A stretch of DNA of 64,000 bases from Nostoc sp. TCL240-02. GTDB taxonomy: Bacteria; Cyanobacteriota; Cyanobacteriia; Cyanobacteriales; Nostocaceae. The stretch lies in NCBI RefSeq assembly GCF_013343235.1, contig NZ_CP040094.1, positions 6,505,001 to 6,569,000 on the forward strand, written 5' to 3'. Positions within the stretch are counted from its first letter, which is position 1, and each line of letters begins with the position of its first letter. Positions 34,896 through 44,300 of this stretch are shown here, one piece after another. Below the pieces are notes generated by a model that was not told where the DNA came from, made no database searches, and saw only the letters and a program-made list of their open reading frames with translations. Made by a program: the position numbers and the translations under genes.

Positions 34896-35588
34896 ATATG
34901 GAGACGCGAAATCCCGCGTCTCAAGAGCATGATGAGCCTCCTGAATTCAGGGGGCAATTTTTTTATGCTGATAGCCCAATACAGTTCAGATAAGACTAAA
35001 ACACATGTAGAGACGGCGATTTATCGGGTCTCGAAAACCCAAAATTTTTGCCAGTAGCCCTTAACCTAAGCGTATTGGCTGATAGTCAGGAAAAATATTT
35101 TGATCTGAGACTGTATTTCTACGGCGACAAATCCGAGAAAATACTATCAGTATTTTTATTTATTAGAAAGTAAAAAAACAAGTACTACGAAACTCATATT
35201 GATTGCAAGTATCTAATTTCCGATTAACTTCACCCAATGAGATGAATCTATTGGATGAAGAATAACTCAAACTAATGTTAATTAATGTAAAGTTAATTAA
35301 ATTGCTTTGTAGTAAAAGGTTTAGTCCTATTTTACGATCTGTTCGCGAAGCGTTCCCACAGGGTAGACCTCACTTAAAACCTTTAATTGTTTACGCCGCT
35401 CTACTTTCCCTAACTGGTGGTAATCTAAGATTGTTGGGCTAGATTAAATAAAAACTTTAGTTTTTGACAGTTTTCTTTTTTGGACAATAGTAATATAAGT
35501 CGTTAACAAAGTCTTTGACAATTAAGACTTGGTTATAGTTTAAGTAAGTTCTAGAGAACTTAGTTGATTTTTTAACAGGAGAAGTAGG
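34896..35588. other. Spacer after the sigma factor gene
   Basis: About 690 bp with no credible frame. The first 70 bp hold two terminator hairpins (listed). Near 35340-35372 lies TTCGCGAAGCGTTCCCACAG, an interspersed-repeat fragment. The promoter of the next gene must lie in the right part. Confidence 0.45.
34901..34964 (+). terminator. Double hairpin terminator of the sigma factor gene
   Basis: First hairpin GAGACGCG paired with CGCGTCTC (34901-34922). The second, GCCTCCTGAATTCAGGGGGC (34936-34955), is self-complementary with one G-U pair and is followed by AA and seven T. The second is a strong intrinsic terminator. Confidence 0.8.
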
Positions 35589-36296
35589 GTGCTTAACAAC
35601 CTTTATCAGTTCTTATCTCCCCGCCAGTGGGGAATTTCCCTAGCGGGCTTAGGCTTACTTCTCGGTTTGGGCTTTATAGGTAAGCAGACTCAAGTCGTAT
35701 CGGTTACAGATTCTCCATTATCATCGGCTCAGATTCAAAAAACCAAAACCTCCGAAAACTCCCTTTTGTCGCAGCTAAGAAAAGTTAGAGAGCAGAGAAG
35801 TCAGCTGAGAGCATCTGCTGGAGAAAGAGGGATTTTTGTACATCAGAGCGGAAAAACACTCCCTACAACCACAGCACTAGTTCCAGATTCTCAGGGAGCT
35901 ACAAAAGGTGCAGAAAGTTTACCAAAAGTGAATTTTCCTGTCAAAGATGGGGTTTATCTCTATGGTCAATCGCCAAAATCAAACCAGCTTGGTCAAGGTT
36001 ACATCATATTTCAAAAGCAGCAGGACAAGATAATTGGTGCGCTGTATATGCCCCAATCAGAATTTAATTGTTTTCAGGGTACGCTCAACAAGTCAGGAGA
36101 GTTGGCGATGACGGTTAATAGTACGTCAAATGAAGCCAGTACTCCTCGATCAAATCAGGTAGCTGCAAACAGCAAACTACCTAAAGTCAGTGAAGATGAG
36201 TTCAGCAGTTATCCTTATTCTGTGGCTCTACAAGACTTTTATCAATTAAATTCCATCACAGCTAGCGATCGCCGCACGTTGCAAATGTGCAAATAA
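35589..36296 (+). CDS. Conserved hypothetical secreted or membrane-anchored protein
   Basis: A 235-residue protein starting with GTG at 35589, preceded by AGGAG at 7 bases. A hydrophobic segment at residues 15-32 (GISLAGLGLLLGLGFIG) acts as signal anchor. Residues 45-105 are low complexity with a basic helix (LLSQLRKVREQRSQLRASAG). The C-terminal part (110-190) has GVYLYGQSPKSNQLGQGYII and YMPQSEFNCFQGTL, a compact beta-rich unit found, as far as I can recall, only in cyanobacterial hypotheticals. A possible Cys pair (Cys165 region and the penultimate Cys) could form a disulfide. Function not recognised. Confidence 0.65.
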   Translation: MLNNLYQFLSPRQWGISLAGLGLLLGLGFIGKQTQVVSVTDSPLSSAQIQKTKTSENSLLSQLRKVREQRSQLRASAGERGIFVHQSGKTLPTTTALVPDSQGATKGAESLPKVNFPVKDGVYLYGQSPKSNQLGQGYIIFQKQQDKIIGALYMPQSEFNCFQGTLNKSGELAMTVNSTSNEASTPRSNQVAANSKLPKVSEDEFSSYPYSVALQDFYQLNSITASDRRTLQMCK

Positions 36297-36304
36297 TCGT
36301 TAAG

Positions 36305-36985
36305 TTAATACTCAATTCCTGGTTGCGCTTTCACGCCTTGATCGCGGAAAGGGTGCTTAATTAAGGTCATTTCGGTTACGAGGTCAGCACGCTCAATTAA
36401 ACCTGCTGGTGCGCCTCTACCTGTGAGAATAACGTGCTTGTTAGCTGGTTTTTGCGCCAAACCCGCCAAAACATCCTCTAATGGTAAGTAAGCCATTTTG
36501 AGGGCGATATTAATTTCGTCTAACAACACCAGATGAAAGTCTGGGTTGCGAATATATTCTAATGATTTTTCCCAGGCGGCGCTAGCTTTGTCAAGATCGC
36601 GATCGCGGTCTTGAGTTTCCCACGTGAAGCCTTCGCCCATTGCGTGAAATTCTATCTGGTCTTCCCAATAGCTGAAAACCCTTTTTTCTGAAGGTTCCCA
36701 ACTTCCCTTGATGAATTGGATGATCGCTACTTTATAGCCGTGACCTAGCGATCGTAATACCATCCCCAAAGCCGCAGTAGTTTTACCTTTACCATTACCA
36801 GTATTTACAATAATTAATCCTTTTTCTGGTACAGCTTCTGCTATGCGCTTGTCTTGCACTTCTTTGCGTCGCTGCATTTTTTTGCGGTACTGTTCATCAG
36901 TCAGAGATGAAGACATTACCTCATCAATCAAGCGCCCAATCTCTTGATCTTGGTTTAATTCTTGTGGTGTATCGTTTTTCATCAA
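36305..36985 (-). CDS. cobO: Cob(I)yrinic acid a,c-diamide adenosyltransferase
   Basis: A 226-residue CobO/BtuR-type enzyme that adenosylates corrinoids, a step in adenosylcobalamin synthesis or salvage. The P-loop is LIIVNTGNGKGKTTAALGM, followed by VAIIQFIKGSW and the conserved LVLLDEINIALKMAYL and HVILTGRGAPAGLIE-type strands. The N-terminal 45 residues are a polar extension (RKKMQRRKEVQDKRIAEAVP). It converges with the preceding hypothetical gene, with 8 bp between stops. No cobalamin riboswitch was seen upstream. Confidence 0.93.
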   Translation of the reverse strand: MMKNDTPQELNQDQEIGRLIDEVMSSSLTDEQYRKKMQRRKEVQDKRIAEAVPEKGLIIVNTGNGKGKTTAALGMVLRSLGHGYKVAIIQFIKGSWEPSEKRVFSYWEDQIEFHAMGEGFTWETQDRDRDLDKASAAWEKSLEYIRNPDFHLVLLDEINIALKMAYLPLEDVLAGLAQKPANKHVILTGRGAPAGLIERADLVTEMTLIKHPFRDQGVKAQPGIEY

Positions 36986-37332
36986 CCTTGTCTAGAAATA
37001 ACTGTTAAAACTTTTGAGAAGGAACCGATATTATGTTTAAAATTTGATTTTAGCTAAATCACGTAATTGAATATGTCCATTAATATTTTATATAAAAAAA
37101 ATATTGCTCCTATGCTAGCTTTATTTAACATGATTTACAGACAAGTACGTAAAACTATATGATATACAAACTGAATTTATAATTTGAGTTTAATATTACT
37201 ATTTTAAATAATTGAATATGTTCATTAAAGTTATTTATCAATATAAATAACTTTTTTATTCTATCTTTTGCTACAGTCATAAGTTCAACTCCCAACTGAG
37301 ACCGTTAGCTTAACTATCATGTAATTATGCGT
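36986..37332. other. AT-rich spacer upstream of cobO
   Basis: About 350 bp, very AT-rich, no coding frame, repeat or structured RNA recognised. Confidence 0.4.
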
Positions 37333-37785
37333 TTATGGATGCTGCTGCGTCCATTTTCCCCATAAAGGACGAACATCCTCTGGTTGACCGTCATAGTTGA
37401 GTAATTGGTCTGAAATTATCACCCATGATTGGGCACTGCGTGTCCAAATGTTACCCACTGGACATAACCAACTTGTATCATCTAATGTTCCGGCTTTGAC
37501 GTTGATAGTATTTGGGTTGTAAGTCCGTTCATGGAACAATCGCGTTCCGCAGTCGCCACAGAACAGGTTATTTACTTCACGTCCGTTATCACTTTTCCGA
37601 GTCCAAGATTTCGGTTTTCCCTGAACAATCACAACAGCATCTCGTGGTACGGTAAGAGACATTCCAAAAGCGCTAGAAGATTGTTTCTGACACTCCTTGC
37701 AGTGGCATAAATACAGGGTTAAGGGTTCAGCATGAATTTCATAACGAACCTGTCCACATTGACAACCTCCGGTATATGGAATCAT
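37333..37785 (-). CDS. GFA-family (Mss4-fold) zinc protein
   Basis: A 150-residue protein from the ATG at 37785, chosen because AAGGAG lies 9 bases upstream and the family motif starts at once (MIPYTGGCQCGQVRYEIH). Zinc ligands: GGCQCG, the CHCKECQK block and FCGDCGTRLF. This is the glutathione-dependent formaldehyde-activating enzyme (GFA) fold. Most members are not true Gfa enzymes, so a function in thiol or small-molecule metabolism is open. Confidence 0.85.
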   Translation of the reverse strand: MIPYTGGCQCGQVRYEIHAEPLTLYLCHCKECQKQSSSAFGMSLTVPRDAVVIVQGKPKSWTRKSDNGREVNNLFCGDCGTRLFHERTYNPNTINVKAGTLDDTSWLCPVGNIWTRSAQSWVIISDQLLNYDGQPEDVRPLWGKWTQQHP

Positions 37786-37854
37786 AGGTTTTATCTCCTT
37801 ATAATTTTTATAAGATTTACGCAATAACTCCCTCAAATTCTTATTCCTTTGTGT

Positions 37855-37945
37855 CCTACCCTGTGGGTTCGCCTTTGGCGTTCTCGTAGAGTAGCCGCTC
37901 CGCGTCTATGCGTCCTTCTATAATGAGACGCTGCGCGAATGCGGT
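37855..37945. repeat. Interspersed repeat near the GFA gene
   Basis: GGTTCGCCTTTGGCGTTCTC, GAGTAGCCGCTCCGCGTCTA and GAGACGCTGCGCGAATGCGG appear in series, a set of GC-rich short motifs typical of Nostoc interspersed repeats. A minus-strand frame through it is repeat-derived and not called as a gene. Confidence 0.6.
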
Positions 37946-38373
37946 TCGTTTTTTCATTATTTTGCGTAAGTCCTGTTTTATTTCTAAAGGAGGAGGTGAA
38001 GAAAAAAATATTTTATTGTCGCTTTCATTCCTCATCTTCATCCGATTGATCATCCTGATTCCAATACTGTTGAGGTGCATTTCCATGAACTTCTAAAATC
38101 TTTGGTTTTTTGATTTTATTATCAGGCGGATTAATTGCTTCCAACTGTACATCAAAATTCCAGCTATCACCAAAGTCATAAAGATAGGTCATTTTACCAC
38201 CCGTTTCTATAGACAAATCACCAATTTGCACTTGGTCAGCAAATGGTGGTGTTTCCGTGTAAAGATGACCTATTTTAATTAGGCAGCCAAAACGATCTTT
38301 ATAACTAAACTCATATAAATGGTCATAGTCAAAGTCAAAAGCATCAAGAATTATTTCTGCTAGCCAGCCTAAC

Positions 38374-39548
38374 GTTTTTTTGCTGGTATGGCAATTGGGA
38401 GCATCCCAGTTTTTTGCAAAGAAGACGAAAATCAGTCAGGATAGGTAAGACGAGTGTATTTACTTACCGATGACCCCAGAACAAAAGCAAGCTCTTCAAA
38501 AACATATTCAGGCGATTGCTAAAATATTGTATGAAGATACGTCAAAAGAAAAGCTCACAAATCTTGCAGCAATTGAAGAAGCAGTGCGGAGTCAAATGCA
38601 GAAGCATGTTATGCCAGAAGTAGGGGTTTTTTTATCGAAACGATTACAGGGACAACCGCAGGATACCAACGACGGCTCAAAAGCATTCTTGGAGAGTTAG
38701 CAATAACGAGCAAACAAGCCATTGAATTAGAAGTCGCACCAAGTACTCAACTGAGTCCATATCTAGAAACTTGTTGTTTGAGGGTAAGTGCGAATGTCAG
38801 CTATGAAGATGCGGCATCAGACATCAAGTATTTTACGGGCATAGAGGTTTCTCACAGCAGTCAACAGAGATTAGTGCATCGCCAGAATTTTGAGTTGCCA
38901 ACACCAGAACAGACAATTGAAGAATTAAGCGTCGATGGTGGAAACATCCGTGTCCGAACTCCTAAAGGTCAAATATGTGCATGGCTTGGCTATAAAGCAA
39001 TTAGCTTACATCATCTCGGAATCTTGGGAACTTCATTTCAGAATAATCAGATTGTGATTGATTGGGTTAATGACCAACCACTGGCTAGCCCACTCACTTG
39101 TATTGGTGATGGACATGACGGCATTTGGAATATAATTGACCAATTAGCACCTGATGCACAACGTCGAGAAATACTTGATTGGTTCCATTTAATAGAAAAC
39201 CTCCACAAAGTTGGGGGTTCACAAAAACGCTTGAAACAAGCACAAAATCTACTATGGAAAGGCCAAGTTGAGGCTACTATTGCCTTATTTACAGATTGTA
39301 AAGGCAAACAAGTACAAAACTTTTGCCGTTATCTTGATAAGCATCGCAATCGCATTATCAACTACGAATATTATCAAGCTGAAGAAATTTGTTCAATTGG
39401 TTCAGGTTCAGTTGAATCTGCCGTTAAACAGGTTGACCGTCGAACAAAAATTTCCGGGGCACAATGGAAACGAGAAAATGTGCCTCAAGTCCTAGCCCAT
39501 CGCTGTGCTTACCTCAATGGATTATTGTCAGTTTGAGCCACTTTAAAA
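38374..39548 (+). mobile_element. ISKra4-type insertion sequence
   Basis: Boundaries are deduced from where the interrupted gene stops and resumes, with an error of about 10 bp on each side. No clear terminal repeats or target duplication could be assigned by eye. The left part has GGTAAG...CTTACC, an imperfect hairpin (38443-38468), just before the transposase start. Confidence 0.7.
38470..39536 (+). CDS. ISKra4-family transposase, expressed by a possible -1 frameshift
   Basis: The first frame (38470-38700) gives an N-terminal region ending KHVMPEVGVFLSKRL. The -1 frame gives ETITGTTAGYQRRLKSILGE and, after 38778, the catalytic part: EELSVDGGNIRVR with the first Asp, CIGDGHDGIWNI with the second, and ICSIGSGSVESAVKQVDRR with the Glu. 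The frames join at GTTTTTTTA (38626-38634). The heptamer T-TTT-TTA (38628-38634) is in exactly the phase needed for -1 slippage. This may be programmed, giving an active fusion; a simple deletion cannot be excluded. Total about 355 codons. Confidence 0.75.
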
Positions 39549-40661
39549 AGTGAGATGCTCCCTGGCAATTCGTCTCCAAGCTCGATTAACAGACACTTTA
39601 AAAATATAAATACCATCAGTGAAACCTTCCTTGGGAACAAATAAATTATGCTCCCATTCTGGAAAAAATGGTTTAAAATGTGACTGCAACTTTCCAAAAG
39701 TTACATTGACCTCATCCTGTAATTCTCCTCGGATACCTAGCGGAAATAGTAATTGCAACATAGCATCTCCAAATGGCAAGCGTTGTAAACTAGTAATGCG
39801 CCATCCTTTGCCTTCTGTTGGCTTGCCATGTTTAATAGATAACAATCCAAATAACTCTAACAGAGCAACATTATGCAGATCGGGATAATAACTAATATCG
39901 TGTTGGTGTTCATATTTAGGGAATTTTAAACCTTTATCTGGGACGCGAGGCCAAAGTTGAATACATCTAAATAAATTCCCGAATGAATCTTGATGTTCAC
40001 CTAAGATTTCGTTATTTCCCTAAATCAACCAAGCTTCTAATAAATTGAAATAGCGTTCTGTTAAATTCAGGTTTGACCATGATTTCAAAGTTGCTGCGTC
40101 TAAAACTAAAATCTGCTTCTTCCCTTGGGATCTAATTTGGGCTATCCCAGAACTGCGTGATAACAGATATAGTCCATTAATGTAAGGGTATGATTTCTGT
40201 ACAGGGCGTTTGAGTTTAGTTTCAATTGGGTGACTTAATTGAGAATTTAATTCTGATAGTACTTTCAGTGGTAGAAGATTATTAACACTACTAACTTCGA
40301 CTCCATTCGGTTGTAATAAATCTATCAGAGTTTGAAAATTACGCAAAATTGTACCGGGTTGATTTTCATCAATACTGAGTTCTTGCAGTAGTTGTTGTTG
40401 TGACTCTGTTAAGGAAGGTAGTTCAGGATTGAGTGTGCGTTCTAGCCGCGCAAATAAATCTTCCATAAATAAAAATTATAAATTCTCAATTCACAATTTA
40501 ACCTTCTGTGTAATCTTGTTCTCTTTATACTATGACTACCGAAGTTATCCTAATAACCCTTAACCATATAAGTGTCATAGTAGGTCTATCAAGACCGTAA
40601 GCTTAATGAGATGTGAATGATAATATTTTTACCTTCTAGTTGACAATCCCAGGAGTTTGAT

Positions 40662-41201
40662 ATGAATAGTAACACTCGTCGTCTACAGATTATTTTAGCT
40701 GATACACCTATTGATACAGTATTACCTGCGATCGCTCAACTAAATTTACCTAACTGGTGGTTAGCCGGTGGTGCAGTCCGAAACACTGTTTGGTCTTCGA
40801 TTTTTGGCAATGACTGTGGGTTAGGTATTAAAGATTTTGATATTGCATTCTTTGATATAGAAGGAAATCGTTCTCAAGAATTAGCAGCAAAGGCGACTCT
40901 CACAGAACAATTTCCTCATGACGAGTTTGATGTCAAAAATCAAGCCAGTTTTGCTCGTTGGCGGCTTGGTAGCAGACCCTACATTAGTACAGAAGATGCC
41001 ATCACAGAGTGGCTGCACACCGCTACTGCTGTCGGAGTTCGACTAGATACACAAGGCCAATGGCAATTTTTCACTCCCTACGGATTGGATGACCTGTTTG
41101 ATGGCATTATTCGACCGACACCAGCACATACTTATAATATAGATGCCCACAATAAGGCATCTGGATTCTTGCAAAAGTGTCCTGATCTGCGTTTGGCGTA
41201 A
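40662..41201 (+). CDS. Nucleotidyltransferase-family protein (DUF925)
   Basis: A 179-residue protein of the NTP_transf_6 (DUF925) family. It contains WWLAGGAVRNTVWSSIFG, similar to the head-domain motif of polymerase-beta-like nucleotidyltransferases, then IKDFDIAFFD with a D-x-D-type metal site, and FARWRLGSRPYISTEDAI. The second half has TATAVGVRLDTQGQWQFFTP and YGLDDLFDGIIRPTP. Substrate unknown. It stands alone; 172 bp separate it from the large kinase. Confidence 0.8.
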   Translation: MNSNTRRLQIILADTPIDTVLPAIAQLNLPNWWLAGGAVRNTVWSSIFGNDCGLGIKDFDIAFFDIEGNRSQELAAKATLTEQFPHDEFDVKNQASFARWRLGSRPYISTEDAITEWLHTATAVGVRLDTQGQWQFFTPYGLDDLFDGIIRPTPAHTYNIDAHNKASGFLQKCPDLRLA

Positions 41202-41373
41202 AAGTTAAAGTAGCTTTTCCGTTACAAGGGAATAATCGCGTTTCAATTTATAACCCTTGAATACGGAATCACAATGTTAATAATTTTCTACCACTGGGAA
41301 TAATTAAAGTAGAACCCCTTTGATGACAAGACGAGGGGTAGTACTAATTTTGTAAGTTTATAGGCAAAAATCA

Positions 41374-44300
41374 ATGCCAAATCGTACTGGATACCCAATC
41401 AAGTCAACTCTCCATGAAGGAATCCAAACAATTATTTATCAAACACAAATGCCAAAGACGCAACAGCGAGTTATCCTCAAGTTGCTTAAAAATGAATATC
41501 CTACCCTTGAAGCCTTTACTCGTCTGAAACATGAGTATCAAATTCAGCAAGGTTTAGACCATCCCAACATAGTTAAATCCATTAGTCTAGAAACCTTTGA
41601 TAATCGATTGGGACTGTTGTTAGAAGACTTTGGTGGTCAATCTTTAGCCCAAATTATTCAGCAAGAAAAACTTGACTTAATTAACCATTTAAATATTGCT
41701 ATTCAACTGACTAAAGCTCTAGATTATTTGCATAAACACCAGATTATTCATAAAGATATCAAGCCTAGCAACATCATTGTTAACTCCCAGACAGGTATTG
41801 TTAAACTCACTGACTTTGGTATAGCCTCCCGCCTGAATAAGGAAAATCCCCAATTTAATAACCCTAACTGCGTTGAAGGCACACTTGCCTACATGTCTCC
41901 TGAACAAACGGGGAGAATGAATCGTATTCTTGATTATCGCACTGACTTTTATTCTCTAGGCGTGACTTTATATGAAATGCTCACCGAGAAAACACCATTT
42001 TTTAGTCAAGATCCCTTAGAACTAGTTTATAGTCATATTGCTGTTCAACCGATAAATCCACAGTTATTAAATCCAACAATTTCTAACGTCATCTCAGAAA
42101 TTGTGCTGAAATTGATGGCGAAAAATGCTGAAGACAGATATCAAAGTGCTACAGGATTATTAGCAGACTTAGAGTCATGTCTTAACCAGTTAAAATCTAA
42201 AGGTATAATTACTGATTTTGTTCCAGGTCGTTTAGATGTCTTAAGCCAATTATTAATTCCTCAAAAATTATATGGTCGTGAAAACCAAGTTAATGAACTG
42301 TTAGCTGCATTTGAACGTGTTACATCTGGAACTAGTGAGATGATGCTAGTTTCTGGTTATTCAGGTATTGGTAAATCAGTTTTAGTTAACGAAGTTAATA
42401 AACCCATTACTCGCAGACAAGGTTACTTTATTTCTGGTAAATTTGACCAATTAAAACGAAATATACCTTATGCCTCTTTAATTCAAGCTTTTGCTTATTT
42501 AATGCGGTATTTACTGACAGAGAATAATGAAAAAATAGAAACATGGCGGGAAAAAATACTATCAGCTTTAGGAACAAATGGTAAAGTCATTACTGACGTA
42601 ATTCCAGAAGTAGAATTAATTATTGGTACACAGCCAGACGTTGCCCAAATTGGTGCAACAGAATCACAAAATCGCTTCAATCGAGTTTTTAAAGAATTTA
42701 TCCAAGTTTTTACCCAAAAAGAACACCCCTTAGTCATATTTTTAGATGATTTGCAATGGTCAGATTCAGCCACATTGAATCTAATTCAATTACTTATAAC
42801 TGATACTGACAGCAAACATCTATTATTTATTGGTGCATATAGAGATAATGAAGTTAATGCAGCACATCCTTTAATTCAAAAAATAGAAGAAATTAAGAAT
42901 ACTGGCACAGTTGTTAATAATATTGTGTTGCAACCTTTGAATTTAGAGAATGTGACTCAACTAGTTGCAGAAACTTTACAAGAAGCAAATATTAACCCTG
43001 ATTCTGAATACAGCACTTTTAGTGATAGAATTATTCAGCTAGCTGAATTAATTTCTAATAAGACAGGTGGAAATCCATTTTTTCTCACACAACTTATTCA
43101 GGTACTTCATCAAGAAGAACTTTTAAAATTTGACTTTATTAAGGCTCAATGGCAATGGAGTTTAAAAGATATTCAAGCAATTGGAATTATCGACAAAAAT
43201 GTAGTTGAGCTAGTTGCTACTCGAGTTGAGAAACTACCAAAATCTACCCAAGATGTTTTAAAATTAGCCGCTTGCGTGGGTGACAGATTTAGTCTTGATG
43301 TTTTATCGATAGTCAATGAAAAATCACCTTCTTTGACAGCCAATGATTTACACTCAGCTTTGCAAGCGGGATTAATTCTACCTTTAAGTGAAGCTTACCG
43401 TATTCCTTTAGTTTTTAATCAAGAAGAAGCGGTTAATTTAAATTTCGACACTTCACGAGTGGGTTACAAGTTCTTGCATGATAGAGTACAACAAGCAGCA
43501 TATTCACTGATTCCAGAAGAACTTAAGAAATCTACTCACTTAAAAATTGGACAATTGCTTCTACAAAATATCCCAAAGGAGGAAATAGAAGCTAATATTT
43601 TTGATATAGTTAATCAGTTGAATGTAGGTATTGTTAACCTAATAGAGCAATCTGATAAAACTGAATTGGCACGATTAAACTTAATTGCAGGGCGAAAAGC
43701 TAAAGCTTCTACAGCTTATGACGCTGCACTTAAGTACTTCACAAATGGGATAGAGCTTTTAAGTAGAGACTCTTGGCAAACTGAATATATCTTAACTTTA
43801 TGTTTATATGAAGGAGCCGCAGAAGCAGCCTATCTGGGCGGTAATTTTGAGCAGATGCAGCAATGGGCTGAGGTGGTACAGCAAGAAGCCAAAATCCTTT
43901 TAGATAAAGTGAAAGTCTATGAAGTACAGATTATCGCTTCTATCATTCAAAGCAAACAACTGGAAGCCATTCAGATAGCAGTGTCAATTCTAAAATTGTT
44001 AGGAATAAGTTTTCCAGATGAACCGACATCAACTGATATTCAGCAGGGGATGGATGATATTGCTGTTTCTTTGAAAGGTAAAGTCATTGCAGATTTAATT
44101 AACTTACCATTAATGTCTGATCCGAACAAGATTGCAGCCATGAAAATCTTAATGGGAGTTCTACCTGCGGCTTTTCAAACTGCTCCTGTAATGATGCCAA
44201 TTATTGTTTGTAAAATGGTCAATTTGTCCTTAAACTATGGCAATACGGCTGTATCTGGCTATGGTTATAGTCTTTATGGCTTACTTCTTTGTGGAGTTCA

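Larger units (their letters stand above)
38025..40466 (-). pseudogene. pRiA4b ORF-3 family gene split by an ISKra4-type element and an amber codon
   Basis: The gene starts at 40466 (MEDLFARLERTLNPELP). After 148 codons an in-frame TAG at 40022-40020 interrupts it, and the same frame continues with GNNEILGEHQDSFGNLFRC to IYIFKVSVNRAWRRIA near 39570, the start of the pRiA4b ORF-3 domain. An insertion sequence (about 38374-39548) follows. The domain resumes beyond it in one frame: LGWLAEIILDAFDFDYDHLY, then FGCLIKIGHLY and MTYLYDFGDSWNFDV, ending DQSDEDEE at 38025. Without the IS and the amber it would encode a protein of about 420 residues. The family is widespread; function unknown. Confidence 0.8.

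Noticed and set aside
36986..37332. Cobalamin riboswitch upstream of cobO
   Set aside because: No B12-box-like GCCACTG or comparable conserved core was visible in the spacer.
37856..38086. Small minus-strand frame downstream of the broken pRiA4b ORF-3 gene
   Set aside because: The C-terminal half is the translation of an interspersed repeat, and the N-terminal half overlaps a better-supported frame.
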